DNA of 64,000 nt from DAISKN01 sp963716925 (GTDB lineage: Bacteria; Acidobacteriota; Vicinamibacteria; Marinacidobacterales; SMYC01), in contig CAVQUX010000012.1 in NCBI GenBank assembly GCA_963716925.1, positions 1-64,000 on the forward strand, in the 5' to 3' direction. Position numbers and translations under genes: made by a program. Position 1 is the first letter of the stretch; every line of letters begins with the position of its first letter. Under the pieces are notes generated by a model, which was not told the origin of the DNA, ran no database searches, and saw only the letters and a list, made by a program, of their open reading frames with translations. Below are positions 43,310 through 53,948 of this stretch, piece by piece.

Positions 43310-44362
43310 ATGGGTCTCTTCGGCAAGAAGAAAAACCTCGTGGGTCTCGACGTCGGATCGAGCTCGGTGAAAGCCGTGGAGCTGAAACCGGGCAAGGGCG
43401 ACACTTTTCAGCTGACGACCATCGGTCTCGAGTATCTGCCTCCCGAGGCGATCGTCGACGGGCAGATCATGGACTCGACGTCGGTGATCGACGCCATCCA
43501 GCGGCTCTTTTCCGAGTACAAGATCAAGACCACGGACGTGGCCACCTCGATCAGCGGAAGCTCGGTCATCGTCAAGAAGATCCAGCTGCCGGCCATGAGC
43601 GAGCAGGAGCTCGCCGAGTCGATCCACTGGGAGGCCGAGCAGTACATCCCGTTCGATATCCAGGAAGTCAACCTGGACTACCAGGTGCTCGACGCGAGCG
43701 CCGCGGGCGGGAACATGGACATCCTCCTCGTCGCCGCCAAGAAGGACAAAATCAACGACTATACGAGCGTCGTCACCCAGGCGGGGCGGAATCCGGTGGT
43801 GATGGACGTCGATGCCTTCGCCCTGCAGAACGCCTACGAGGTGAACTACGGCGTCGAGCCGGGGCGGGTGGTCGCGATGGTGAACATCGGTGCGAGCCAG
43901 GCGAACATCAATGTGGTTCGCGGCGAGACCTCGATCTTCACCCGGGACATCACCACCATCGGCGGAAACCAGTACACCGACGCCATCCAGAAGGACCTGA
44001 ACCTGAGCTTCGAGCAGGCGGAGAACGCGAAGCAGGGCCAGGGGGAGCACGCCAACTCGATCCAGGGAATCCTGCGGTCCACCACCGAGTCGGTGCTGCT
44101 CGAGCTGCAGAAGACGTTCGACTTCTTCAAGGCCACGACCTCGGAGGACCGCATCGACCGCGTCGTTCTTTCCGGGGGCAGCGCGCGAATTCCCGGGCTC
44201 TCCGAAGCCATGGGGGAGCGCTTCGACACGCGGGTCGAGATCTTCAATCCGTTCCAGAACATGTCCTACAACCCGAAGGACTTCGATGCCGAATTTCTCG
44301 AGGAAGTGGGGCCCGCCTGCGCCATCGCCGTCGGGCTCGCCATGAGAAAGGGTGGTGAGTGA
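43310..44362 (+). CDS. pilM: type IV pilus inner-membrane platform protein PilM
   Basis: A 350-residue actin-like cytoplasmic ATP-binding protein that binds the PilN tail and links the pilus motor to the alignment complex. Markers are the phosphate-1 loop VGLDVGSSSVKAVEL, GSSVIVKKIQLPAMSEQEL, the E-A-E-Q-Y-I-P-F-D motif, MVNIGASQANINVV, and the adenosine motif VVLSGGSARIPGL. Length is normal. AAGGGAG lies upstream of the ATG. The stop overlaps the pilN start (TGATG). It is the first gene of the pilMNOPQ operon. Confidence 0.97.
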   Translation: MGLFGKKKNLVGLDVGSSSVKAVELKPGKGDTFQLTTIGLEYLPPEAIVDGQIMDSTSVIDAIQRLFSEYKIKTTDVATSISGSSVIVKKIQLPAMSEQELAESIHWEAEQYIPFDIQEVNLDYQVLDASAAGGNMDILLVAAKKDKINDYTSVVTQAGRNPVVMDVDAFALQNAYEVNYGVEPGRVVAMVNIGASQANINVVRGETSIFTRDITTIGGNQYTDAIQKDLNLSFEQAENAKQGQGEHANSIQGILRSTTESVLLELQKTFDFFKATTSEDRIDRVVLSGGSARIPGLSEAMGERFDTRVEIFNPFQNMSYNPKDFDAEFLEEVGPACAIAVGLAMRKGGE

Positions 44363-45027
44363 TGATCCGAGTCAATCTCCTGGGAACGAAGGAGGCCCCC
44401 GCGGGGGGCGGCACGGTCATCGATTCCGGCCAGGCCGGCGGAGAGCGCTCGGAGAAAAAGGGAATCTTCGTCGCCGTCGCCATCCTCGGCCTCGCGGTCG
44501 CGGCGATCGTGGTGCAGTGGCTGTCGATGACTCGCCAGCTGAGCCAGCTCGACGAGGAGATCAACCAGCTCACGGCGGAGAAGAACCGCCTCGCGCCGAT
44601 CATCCTCGAGGTGCAGAAGTACCAGGCCAAGCTCGCGGAGCTCGAGGAGAAGGAAAAGCTCATCGAGCGGCTCAAGAGCGAGCGGGAGGGGCCGGTCCGG
44701 ATGCTCGACGTGCTCTCGGCCGAGCTTCCCGATTTCGTCTGGCTCACCGAGCTCCAGCAGCGCGGCTCGCAGGTCACCATCGACGGCATGGCCGCGTCCT
44801 ACGTGAGCATCGCGGACTACATCCGAAAGCTCGAGGACAACGAGTGGTTCCAGAACGTCGAGCTCATCGACGCCAAAGTCGACCAGCGGCAGGAGCAGGA
44901 ATTCACCCAGTTCCAGCTACGAACCCAGAATCATTTCTCCACACGCTCCGCCCGCACCGGGCGGAGCCCCGGCCGCGGGGGCTCCCGCGGGCGCCCGTTG
45001 AGCCAAGGAGGAGATAGCCATGGGTAA
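44362..45027 (+). CDS. pilN: type IV pilus assembly protein PilN
   Basis: A bitopic inner-membrane protein whose short N-terminus (MIRVNLLGTKEAP) contains the I-N-L-L-type motif bound by PilM. A membrane segment lies at about residues 37-56, followed by a coiled coil and a ferredoxin-like periplasmic domain ending IADYIRKLEDNEWFQNVEL. As written the frame ends at 45027 inside pilO. Near 44929 one extra A seems present: in the other frame the tail reads ISPHAPPAPGGAPAAGAPAG and stops at 45001, just before the pilO ribosome site. That shorter end is probably the true one. Confidence 0.92.
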   Translation: MIRVNLLGTKEAPAGGGTVIDSGQAGGERSEKKGIFVAVAILGLAVAAIVVQWLSMTRQLSQLDEEINQLTAEKNRLAPIILEVQKYQAKLAELEEKEKLIERLKSEREGPVRMLDVLSAELPDFVWLTELQQRGSQVTIDGMAASYVSIADYIRKLEDNEWFQNVELIDAKVDQRQEQEFTQFQLRTQNHFSTRSARTGRSPGRGGSRGRPLSQGGDSHG

Positions 45028-45649
45028 GATGTCGTTGGGCGCCCAGGTCGTCGTATTCGCCATCATCGGCCTCCTCCTGTATGGAGCGTTCTGGTACTTC
45101 TTCTACTCTCCGATGCAGGTGGAGAGGGACAGCAAGACCACTCAAAAGCGGAACCTCCAGGCCGAAGTCGACAACGCGAAGACCACCGCGGCGCGTCTGC
45201 CCGAGTTCCGGCGGGAGGTCGAACGCAAGGAAGCGACGCTTCAGGCGCTCTCGCGAATCCTTCCGAGCCAGAAGGAAGTCGACGATCTGCTTCGCAAGGT
45301 GCAGCAGCTCGCCGCCGAATCCAGTCTGGACGTGCTCCGGTTCAAGCCCGAAGCCACCAAGCCGCAGAACTTCTACGCCGAGTGGCCCATCTCTCTCGAG
45401 CTCGACGGGAGCTACCACAACCTCGCCTATTTCTTCGACCGGCTGAGCCGGCTCTCCCGCATCGTCAACGTGAGCAACCTCGAAGTCGAGGCCAAGCGGG
45501 AACCGACCATCGCCTCCACCATTCTGGCGAAGTGCACCGCCACCACCTTCGTGTTCATCGAGGCGGCGCCGCCGGCTGCGGCCCCGCCCGGCAGGCCGGG
45601 TGCTCCGCCTGCGGCCGCACCGCCGCCGGCCGCGCCGCCCGCGAGGTAA
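45020..45649 (+). CDS. pilO: type IV pilus assembly protein PilO
   Basis: A 209-residue bitopic protein that pairs with PilN. AAGGAGGAG precedes the ATG. A membrane segment (VVVFAIIGLLLYGAFWYFFY) is followed by a coiled coil (about residues 35-90) with ILPSQKEVDDLLRKVQQLA, then a ferredoxin-like fold containing YHNLAYFFDRLSRLSRIVNV. The last 30 residues are a Pro/Ala-rich tail. Its position and length match the family. Confidence 0.95.
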   Translation: MGKMSLGAQVVVFAIIGLLLYGAFWYFFYSPMQVERDSKTTQKRNLQAEVDNAKTTAARLPEFRREVERKEATLQALSRILPSQKEVDDLLRKVQQLAAESSLDVLRFKPEATKPQNFYAEWPISLELDGSYHNLAYFFDRLSRLSRIVNVSNLEVEAKREPTIASTILAKCTATTFVFIEAAPPAAAPPGRPGAPPAAAPPPAAPPAR

Positions 45650-45736
45650 CCCGGGAATCTGCTGACGAGGACCTTGTCCGAACGAAGAGAGAGACGTTCA
45701 TAGAAGATCATGCCTGGAGCGCGCGAGGTACGAGTC

Positions 45737-46309
45737 ATGTGTTGTTCGATCCGTGAGACGAGCGCCGGACGGGGCGCGCTCGCGTTCGTCCTGCTCCTCC
45801 TAGCCGCGACCGCCGTCGCGCAGACGGGGACCCAACAACAACCGCCCGCCGGACAGCAGGCGCAACCCGCCCCCGAGGGGCAAGCGCCCGCCGCGGAAGG
45901 CGGGCAGCCGCCGGCAACGGTCGAGCCGGTGCCCGAAGGGATCGAAATCACCGAAGGCTCGGGCTTCCGCTACGAGGCGCAGGGAAGGCGCGACCCGTTC
46001 GTCAGTCTCGCGCTCGGCGTGGACGTTCTCTCGCCCGACGTCCGTCCGCCCGGCCTCGCGGGGATGCTGATCCAGGAAGTCAGTCTCCGGGGCATCGTCA
46101 AGACGGTGGACGGCTACATCGCCATGATCCAGGGAACCGATAACAAGAGCTACTTCGCCCGGTCCGGCGAAAGGCTCTACGACGGCAACATTCAGTCCAT
46201 CGACGACGCGCGGGTGGTCTTCCGCCAGGAGATCAATGACCCGCTGCGCATCGAGAAATTCCAGACCGTGGAAAAAACGCTTCATCCGGTGGAGGAGGGC
46301 AAACGATGA
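45737..46309 (+). CDS. pilP: type IV pilus assembly protein PilP
   Basis: A 190-residue periplasmic protein that connects PilN/PilO to the PilQ secretin. The ATG at 45737 is chosen for its upstream CGAGGT; an ATG at 45710 adds nine residues. A signal-like segment (GALAFVLLLLAATAVA) and a Gln/Pro/Ala-rich linker precede the PilP beta domain: R-R-D-P-F-V-S-L-A-L, VSLRGIVKTVDGYIAMIQG and YFARSGERLYDGNIQSI. There is no clear lipobox, unlike classical PilP. The stop overlaps the pilQ ATG. Confidence 0.92.
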   Translation: MCCSIRETSAGRGALAFVLLLLAATAVAQTGTQQQPPAGQQAQPAPEGQAPAAEGGQPPATVEPVPEGIEITEGSGFRYEAQGRRDPFVSLALGVDVLSPDVRPPGLAGMLIQEVSLRGIVKTVDGYIAMIQGTDNKSYFARSGERLYDGNIQSIDDARVVFRQEINDPLRIEKFQTVEKTLHPVEEGKR

Positions 46310-48885
46310 TTCCTTCGAGGTCACTTCTCCGTCTCCTGACGCTCATATCTCTAGTGGTCTTGACTCAGGTGACGGAAGTGTCGGCTCAAGTCGACGGGGC
46401 TGCGGCTTCCGGAATGGCCACGATTCGCGCGGTCCGATTCCATGTCGAGCCGGGTCAGACTCGAGTTTGGTTCGAAACGACCGGGGCCGTCCTCTACACC
46501 CACTACAGCCCGGACCCGCTCACCCTGGTGGTCGATCTGCCGGGAGTGGACATCAAGGCGCTCGCCCCCCGCACCGTCGTGGGGAGCCGCGAGGTCGAGT
46601 CCGTCCTCGCGACCAGTCTCGACGGCGTCAACGGGAAGAAACTGTCCCGAATCGAGATCAAGCTCGCGGCGATCGCGCCCTACCAGATCTCCGGCTCGGA
46701 GCAGGCCCTGAACATCGTCTTCGACGGCGGGGACGTGTCGGAAACGACTCCCTCGAGCTCACCCGAGACGCTGGTCGCGCAAGCCCCTCCGCCGGCCGAA
46801 AAAGCCCCTTCGATCACGCCGGCCCCGGCCCACGAGCCGGAAGCCGCCGCCGACGAGATCCGCGAGGAGAAGATCGCGCCACCGCCGAGGTCGACCGCCC
46901 GCGCTCCGGCCTCGTCGCATCCGGCATCGGCCATCAACGCCATCACTCATGAGCTCATGGGGGACGTGCTCCGGGTCAAGCTCTTCGCCAACGGGAGGCT
47001 CAACTACACGAGCTTCGTGCTGGACGCGCCCAAGCGGCTGGTGTTCGACTTCAACGGCGTGCTCAACGCGGTCTCGAAGGCGGCGGTCACCATCGAGGAG
47101 CTCGGCGTCTCGCGCGTGCGCGTGGCGCAGTTCCGCACGGCGGAGCCGCAGATTACCCGCGTGGTCTTCGATCTCGACGAGCAGGTGACGCACCGGACGG
47201 TAGAGGAGGACGGCGGACTCGAGGTGGCCTTCGCCCGCTCCGACGCCGCGTTCCAATCGCCGGCCCTCGCGTCCATGGACGAATCGACCGCCGCGGAGCC
47301 GCCTCAAAAGGGCACCATCCTCATCGAGAACTCGAATGGAACCAGTTACGAAGGCGTGGTGCAGAACGCCGCCTACACCCCGTCGGACGCAGGCGCGTTC
47401 GAGCCGGTCACGCTGACGGCGCAGGACCTCTCCTCCTCGCTCGCGAACCCGATGCCGTCCCTTCCGACGCCGCCCCCGCCGGCCCAGGAGCCCCCGCCAC
47501 CCACAGGATCGGCACCGGGCAGCCAGACGGTCATCCTTCCCGGATCCGCGCAGCTCGGTCAGCGCGAGTACACCGGTGACCTCATCAGCCTCGACTTCAA
47601 GGACGGCGATATCCAGGACATCTTCCGGCTGTTCGCCGACATCAGCGGCCTCAATATCGTGGTTCAGCCCGGCGTGAGCGGCCGGATCACGCTGAAGCTC
47701 GTCGAGGTCCCGTGGGATCAGGCTCTCGAGCTCATCCTCAAGACGAACAAGCTCGGATACGCCGTCGAGGGAAACGTCATCCGCATCGCGCCCCTCGCGG
47801 AGCTCGCGGCGGAAGAGCAGGAGAGGCGCCGACTCGCCGAGGAGAAGGCGCTCGCGGGCGACCTGTTCACCCAGACGCGCGTCCTCTCGTACTCCAAAGC
47901 GTCCGAGCTTCAGGACCTCCTGCAGCGGAACCTCTCGCCCCGGGGCGACATCGTGGTCGACGAGCGCACCAACACCGTCATCTATACGGATCTGGCCGAC
48001 CAGGTGGCGGCCATCAACCAGCTCATCGACACCCTCGACACGCCGATTCCCGGAGTCGAGATCGAGGCCCGCATCGTCGTGACCACGCGAACCTTCGCGC
48101 GGCAGCTCGGCGTGCAGTGGGGCTTCACCAGCAACCAGCTCCAGACTCTCGGAAACACCACCGAGCTCGTGTTCCCGAACCGGGTTCAGTTCGACGGTCA
48201 GTCCATCGGCTCGACTGCGGACCGCCAGTTCAACGCTCCGCCGGCGGAAGGCGGGCTCGCCCCGCCGCAGTTCACCGAGGGAACCGATGCCGTGCAGCGA
48301 GGCTACGCGGTGAACCTCCCGTTCGCGGGAGCTCCCACCGGCGCCGTCGGCCTCTCGCTCGGGAGCATCTCCGGCGCGTTCAGCATCGACGCCGCCATCT
48401 CGGCGGCGGAACGGCGCGGCCAGGTGCGCATCATCTCCGCTCCCAAGATCATCACCCAGAACAACAAGGCGGCGGAGATCAAGCAGGGTGTGACGTTCCC
48501 CGTCCAGGTGGTCGCCAACAACACCATCACCGTGCAGTTCAAGGACGCGGTGCTGGACCTTTCGGTCACGCCGCAGATCACTTCGGCCGACACCATCATC
48601 CTCGACATCGAGGTCAACAACGACTCGCTCGATTTCGGCCGGCAGGTCAACGGTATCCCCAGCATCATCACCCAGGCGGCGACGACCCAGGTTCTGGTGG
48701 ACGATGGCTCGACCACCGTCATCGGCGGCGTCTTCGTGAACACTCAGCAGGACACCGAGACCTACGTTCCGCTCCTGCATCGGATCCCGCTCCTGGGATA
48801 CCTGTTCAAGGCCAAATCGACGGACACGCGGAACGAGGAACTGCTCATCTTCCTCACGCCCCGCATCCGCAAGGAAACGGTTTAG
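46306..48885 (+). CDS. pilQ: type IV pilus secretin PilQ
   Basis: An 859-residue outer-membrane pore for the pilus fibre. A signal peptide (about residues 1-28) leads to two AMIN domains, which bind peptidoglycan (about 40-130 and 215-310). A Pro-rich linker follows (about 380-420), then the STN/N0 domain with ISLDFKDGDIQDIFRLFADISGL-type sequence, an N1 domain, and the secretin barrel with VEIEARIVVTTRTFARQLGV, S-A-P-K-I-I-T-Q-N-N-K and the C-terminal motif VPLLHRIPLLGYLFK. Length is typical of PilQ with paired AMIN domains. A candidate lipoprotein gene follows with its own ribosome site. Confidence 0.97.
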   Translation: MIPSRSLLRLLTLISLVVLTQVTEVSAQVDGAAASGMATIRAVRFHVEPGQTRVWFETTGAVLYTHYSPDPLTLVVDLPGVDIKALAPRTVVGSREVESVLATSLDGVNGKKLSRIEIKLAAIAPYQISGSEQALNIVFDGGDVSETTPSSSPETLVAQAPPPAEKAPSITPAPAHEPEAAADEIREEKIAPPPRSTARAPASSHPASAINAITHELMGDVLRVKLFANGRLNYTSFVLDAPKRLVFDFNGVLNAVSKAAVTIEELGVSRVRVAQFRTAEPQITRVVFDLDEQVTHRTVEEDGGLEVAFARSDAAFQSPALASMDESTAAEPPQKGTILIENSNGTSYEGVVQNAAYTPSDAGAFEPVTLTAQDLSSSLANPMPSLPTPPPPAQEPPPPTGSAPGSQTVILPGSAQLGQREYTGDLISLDFKDGDIQDIFRLFADISGLNIVVQPGVSGRITLKLVEVPWDQALELILKTNKLGYAVEGNVIRIAPLAELAAEEQERRRLAEEKALAGDLFTQTRVLSYSKASELQDLLQRNLSPRGDIVVDERTNTVIYTDLADQVAAINQLIDTLDTPIPGVEIEARIVVTTRTFARQLGVQWGFTSNQLQTLGNTTELVFPNRVQFDGQSIGSTADRQFNAPPAEGGLAPPQFTEGTDAVQRGYAVNLPFAGAPTGAVGLSLGSISGAFSIDAAISAAERRGQVRIISAPKIITQNNKAAEIKQGVTFPVQVVANNTITVQFKDAVLDLSVTPQITSADTIILDIEVNNDSLDFGRQVNGIPSIITQAATTQVLVDDGSTTVIGGVFVNTQQDTETYVPLLHRIPLLGYLFKAKSTDTRNEELLIFLTPRIRKETV

Positions 48886-48896
48886 GAGACACCCCC

Positions 48897-49535
48897 ATGA
48901 TCGCGATGAGACAAAGCTTGAAGATAGACGGGAGGACGCTCCGGTCCTTGCTCTCGTCCTGGCCCTGACGCCGGCCTGCATCACCGAGCCCGACACCATG
49001 AACAACGATGCGAGCTAACGTCTTGGTGCAGATCGTGAACATGCAGGCAGGTCGGTCGACTGACTCAGGGATTGGGCGAAGCCGGGAGCGATCTACTGTC
49101 CGACGTCTGCTTCGCGACGACGGGATACCGGCCGTGCACTGTTTTCAACGACAACGGCGTCGTGACGATGCGGGCCATCCCCAAGGACCGTTCGCAGCTG
49201 TCGAGCGAAATCAACTCGTGTTACTTCGAACGCTATCGGGTCACCTACGTCCGCGCCGACGGCCGGAACGTGCGAGGGAGTCGATGTCCCCTACTCCTTC
49301 GACGGGGCGCCAACTTCACCGTTCCCGTGACGGCAATGAAATCGAGCGTGGCTTCGTTCTGGTGCGGCATCAGGCGAAGGTCGAATCTCCGCTGAGGGAG
49401 ATTTCCAACAATCAGTCTCTCACGCTGTCGGTGATCGCGCAGATCGACTTCTACGGACGGACGGCTCGGGACGCGCTTGAGGTCACCGGCTACCTGAACA
49501 TCACCTTCGCGGATTTTGGTAATGATGTCGGGAGA
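48897..49535 (+). pseudogene. lipoprotein gene broken by many frameshifts
   Basis: GGAG lies eight bases before the ATG at 48897. Readable protein moves through several frames in order: MIAMRQSLKI; LALVLALTPACITEPDT (lipobox with Cys); NVLVQIVNMQAGR; LTQGLGEAGSDLLSDVCFAT through RVTYVRADGRNV; EGVDVPYSFDGA; NFTVPV; and DGNEIERGFVLVRHQAKVE to ALEVTGYLNITFADFGND. That needs about six single-base changes in 640 bases. Each piece is natural protein, so the gene was intact recently or the sequence is faulty here. It appears to be a secreted beta-rich lipoprotein linked to the pilus operon. No family was recognised. Confidence 0.6.
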
Positions 49536-49581
49536 GGACGCCATGATTCGAAGTCGGATTTGCCTTGTTTCGGAGGAGAAA

Positions 49582-50385
49582 ATGTGGAAATCGAGCCTAT
49601 GGCTCTTCGCCCTCACAGCCTGGGTCCTCTGCGGCACCTGCCTTCTCGATAATCCGGACGTACCGGAGCTCGCGGGCCTTCGATGATGGGAAGATGCGAT
49701 CGAGATTCGCGCGATTCCCGACGCCATCGTGTCCGACGGGTTCTCCAGCTCCGTCATCGAGGCGGTCATGAGCGGTCCGAACGGCGAGCGCGTGTCGGGC
49801 GCGACGGTCCTGTTCGAGATCATGGCCAGCAGTGGCCAGTTCCTCGATCTGGGAAACCTCGCGCCTCTGAACGGCGCGCGGCCCGCGGCGGGCGGCGTCG
49901 AATCCGGTCCGGTCTCCGCCGTCACCGATGGCGACGGCGTGGCGCGAGCCCGTTACTGGGCGCCGTTCCGGACCGACCAGGAGAACGACACCACGGTGAC
50001 CATCCCGGGCGGGAGTCGGGACCAACGCCCGAGGGGTCGTCTTCGCGCAGGCCGACATCTTCCTTCGGGCGGCGAATCGGCCGTCGTTCCCCGGCTCGAA
50101 CCTCTGCGCCTTCACCGGCTGCGAGCCCGACGGCGGACCTCGCGCTCAGCGACCGAGATCGGCGAGGGCATCGCCTTTACCGCAACCCAGCAGACCGGCG
50201 ATTCGGAAGCGGGCAACCCGGCCTGCCTCGGGAACGAGATCGCGCGCTACGAGTGGAACATCGAGTCGACCACGCTACAGGCGGGCCGCGGACTCGTCCA
50301 TGCGTTCTCGGACGCCGGCGACTTTCGGACGGTCACGCTCGTCGTGACCACGCGAGGCGATCTCGGGACTGCAAGAGGCCGATAG
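49582..50385 (+). pseudogene. Ig-like/PKD lipoprotein gene broken by a stop and frameshifts
   Basis: GGAGGAG precedes the ATG at 49582. The N-terminus is a lipoprotein-like signal (MWKSSLWLFALTAWVLCGTC). An in-frame TGA at 49684 interrupts it, then the same frame resumes with IEIRAIPDAIVSDGFSSSVI and V-S-G-A-T-V-L-F-E-I-M, a Big_1/invasin-like Ig module. Between about 50010 and 50140 another frame carries VGTNARGVVFAQADIFLRAA. The first frame then returns with GEGIAFTATQQTGD and a PKD-like end (ARYEWNIESTT, HAFSDAGDFRTVTLVV). It may be a pilus-associated surface protein. Whether it is truly broken is uncertain. Confidence 0.6.
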
Positions 50386-50500
50386 TGTTCGGGATCATGA
50401 CCGTCGTGCCCGTAGAGCATCGTATCTCGACGAGCGGGGCGGAGCACGTCGCGTGCTCCGCCCCTGTTTCGTCCTGCAGAAACCCTAGAGACTCAGGATT

Positions 50501-51665
50501 CTGAGCCGCATCGAAGAGCTGGAAAAACGGCTCGCCGCCGATCCAAACTCCCGCATGTTCGTTCAGCTCGCGGAGGAGTACCGCAAGGCGGGAATGCTGG
50601 ATCAAGCGATCGACTGCTGCGAGAAGGGGCTCAAGAAGCATCCGCAGTATCCGTCGGCGCGAGTGCTGCTCGGCCGGGCGCTCCTCGAGGCGGGCTCGTT
50701 CGACCGCGCGAGCGCAGAGTTCGAGACGGTTCTGAAGCAGGTCCCGGACAACATCCTGGCGCACAAGTTCCTCGGCGAGACCTATCATCGCCTCGGGCGG
50801 CTCGACGAGGCCCTCAAGAAGTACAAGGTCGCGAGCACCCTCGCGCCCGAGGACGCGGAGCTCGGCGAGCGCATCCAGGAAGTCCAGGCGGAGCTCGCCG
50901 GTGGCCCCCGGCCCGCACCGCCCTCGCAGCCGGCAGCGCCCCCTCCCCCGGTCGCCGCTGCCCCGCCGCCGGCGCCGCCTCGCCCGCCGGAGCCGGTGCG
51001 ACCCGCCGAGCCCGTGCGACCCGCGGCGGCTGCCCCCGCGCCGAGGCCGGTTCCGCCGGCTCCTCCGCCAATCGGACGAGGAGCCAACCATAATCGAGAG
51101 CCCCGGGCGGATGATCGACCTTCCGCCGATCCCTCTCGTCGAAGTGGACGAGCCCATGGTGCTCGAGGGTAGAGACTACATCCCGCCGCCCAAGGCGCCG
51201 GCCCCCCCGCCGCAGGCAGCGAGACCCGCTCCTCCACCGGCTCCCGCGTTCACCGAGATCGAGCCCGAGGCCCTCTTCGAGCCGACCCTCATCGAACCTC
51301 CTCCCATAGCACCGCCGGCGCCCAGACCGGCTCCGCCGCCGAGCCCGCCCGCTCCGGCACCGGCGCCGCTCGCGGAGATCGAGACCCCGACGATGGCGGA
51401 GATCTACGCCACCCAGGGCCACTTCGATCAGGCTCTCGCGGTCTACCGCAAGATCATCGAACGGCAGCCGCACGAAACGCAGTACCGCGAGCGCGTAGAA
51501 GAGCTCCTGATGCTCTCCCGCGCTTCCCGACAGGCGCCACCGATGCCCTCGCCCTCCTCGACCCCGTCCGCGAAACGCGCGCAGGATTCGTACGAAGCGG
51601 AGGAGCGCACCATTCGCGTCCTCGAAGACTGGCTCGATGCCATCCGCAAATCGAGGGAGGCTTGA
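50501..51665 (+). CDS. TPR protein with Pro-rich linker (one frameshift, unusual start)
   Basis: The protein sense begins before the first ATG (50555): a CTG at 50501 gives MSRIEELEKRLAADPNSRMF, the natural beginning of a TPR array, with ATT just before it as the other choice. TPR units run from there to about 50890 (MFVQLAEEYRKAGMLDQAID, YPSARVLLGRALLEAG, LAHKFLGETYHRLGRL). A long Pro/Ala linker follows. Near 51070 the frame breaks and sense resumes as SDEEPTIIESPGRMIDLPPI, then a final TPR (MAEIYATQGHFDQALAVYRK) and a C-terminal helix. The stop overlaps the roadblock gene start (TGATG). Total is near 387 residues. Confidence 0.75.
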
Positions 51666-52024
51666 TGGTGTTCGCCGAGGTCCTGCAGGATGTCTCCTCG
51701 CGGGTCGAAGGCTCGATCGGCTACGTCGTCATGGGAATGGACGGCATTCCCATCGAGCGGCTCATCGCCGACCGGCGGCACAACTTCGACCTGATTGCGA
51801 CAGAGAGCACGACCCTCCTGCGAAGCACGCAGCAAGCCTCGGAGGAGCTCGGGACGGGCCCACTCCAGGAGCTCAGCTTCGCCACCGACCAGTTCACGGT
51901 GCTCGCTGTGGCGATCACCGGGGAGTACATCCTTCTCGGCGCGCTCTCGAAAGGGAGCAACTACGGAAAGGCCCGGTTCTACATGAAGCGGGCCGCCATG
52001 CGCCTCGAGAAGGAGTTCGTCTAA
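51665..52024 (+). CDS. roadblock/LC7 domain protein
   Basis: A 119-residue protein that is one roadblock/LC7 fold, as in MglB, which regulates the MglA GTPase in polar motility. Its ATG overlaps the TPR gene stop. Diagnostic parts are IGYVVMGMDGIPIER at the first strand, L-Q-E-L-S-F-A-T-D-Q-F-T-V-L-A-V and G-E-Y-I-L-L-G-A-L-S-K-G-S-N-Y-G-K-A-R-F. No MglA-type GTPase is in the window. Coupling to a TPR protein and to the pilus operon suggests a role in pilus polarity or switching, which is inferred. Confidence 0.88.
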   Translation: MVFAEVLQDVSSRVEGSIGYVVMGMDGIPIERLIADRRHNFDLIATESTTLLRSTQQASEELGTGPLQELSFATDQFTVLAVAITGEYILLGALSKGSNYGKARFYMKRAAMRLEKEFV

Positions 52025-52117
52025 AGGCTTCAGGCGCATAGAGTTCCCACCCGCATTGCGCCTCGGATCGGCCTTGTGCTAACTTGAACGCCCTTTCCGA
52101 GACGGAGTAGACACATT

Positions 52118-52573
52118 TTGAATATCGAAGAACTCAAGGAGCTCCTGGAGTTCGTTTCCGAGCGGAACATCGCCGAGCTCGAGCTGGAGGAAGGAGGGAC
52201 GAAGCTCAAGATCCGGAAGAGCCTTCCCGCCCCGCCGCCGGAAGCCGCCCCGGTGGCGGCGCCCGCGGTGAAGACGCTCGAAAGCGCCGCGCCTCCCGCG
52301 ATCGGCGCGGGAGCGCCGGCGCTCGAGGACGGACTCATCTACATCACCTCACCCATGGTCGGAACGTTCTACCGGCAGCCCGAGCCCGGGGCGGAGCCTT
52401 TCGCGCGCGAGGGCGATTACGTGAAGAAGGGCCAGGTGCTCTGCATCATCGAAGCGATGAAGCTCATGAACGAGATCGAGAGCGAGCACGAGGGGCAGCT
52501 GGTGAAGGTCCTGGTCGAGAACGGTCAACCGGTCCAGTACGGAGACCAGTTGTTCGCGGTTCGAGGCGCCTAG
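52118..52573 (+). CDS. accB: biotin carboxyl carrier protein of acetyl-CoA carboxylase
   Basis: A 151-residue carrier with TTG start at 52118 (GGAG upstream), reading MNIEELKELLEFVSERNIAE. A Pro/Ala linker separates this from the biotinyl domain (about residues 70-150), with YITSPMVGTFYRQPEPGAEP and the biotin site E-A-M-K-L-M-N-E-I. It carries CO2 from AccC to the carboxyltransferase in fatty-acid synthesis. accC follows after 40 bp. accA and accD are not in the window. Confidence 0.96.
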   Translation: MNIEELKELLEFVSERNIAELELEEGGTKLKIRKSLPAPPPEAAPVAAPAVKTLESAAPPAIGAGAPALEDGLIYITSPMVGTFYRQPEPGAEPFAREGDYVKKGQVLCIIEAMKLMNEIESEHEGQLVKVLVENGQPVQYGDQLFAVRGA

Positions 52574-52613
52574 GGCGGCTCCGCGCGCGTCGATCTCCGA
52601 CGCCTGGCTCCGA

Positions 52614-53940
<1,327 letters not shown>

Positions 53941-53948
<8 letters not shown>

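Noticed and set aside
46759..49005. A 748-codon open frame antisense to pilQ
   Set aside because: It lies over an unmistakable secretin gene, has low-complexity Arg/Asp/Leu content and shows no domain.
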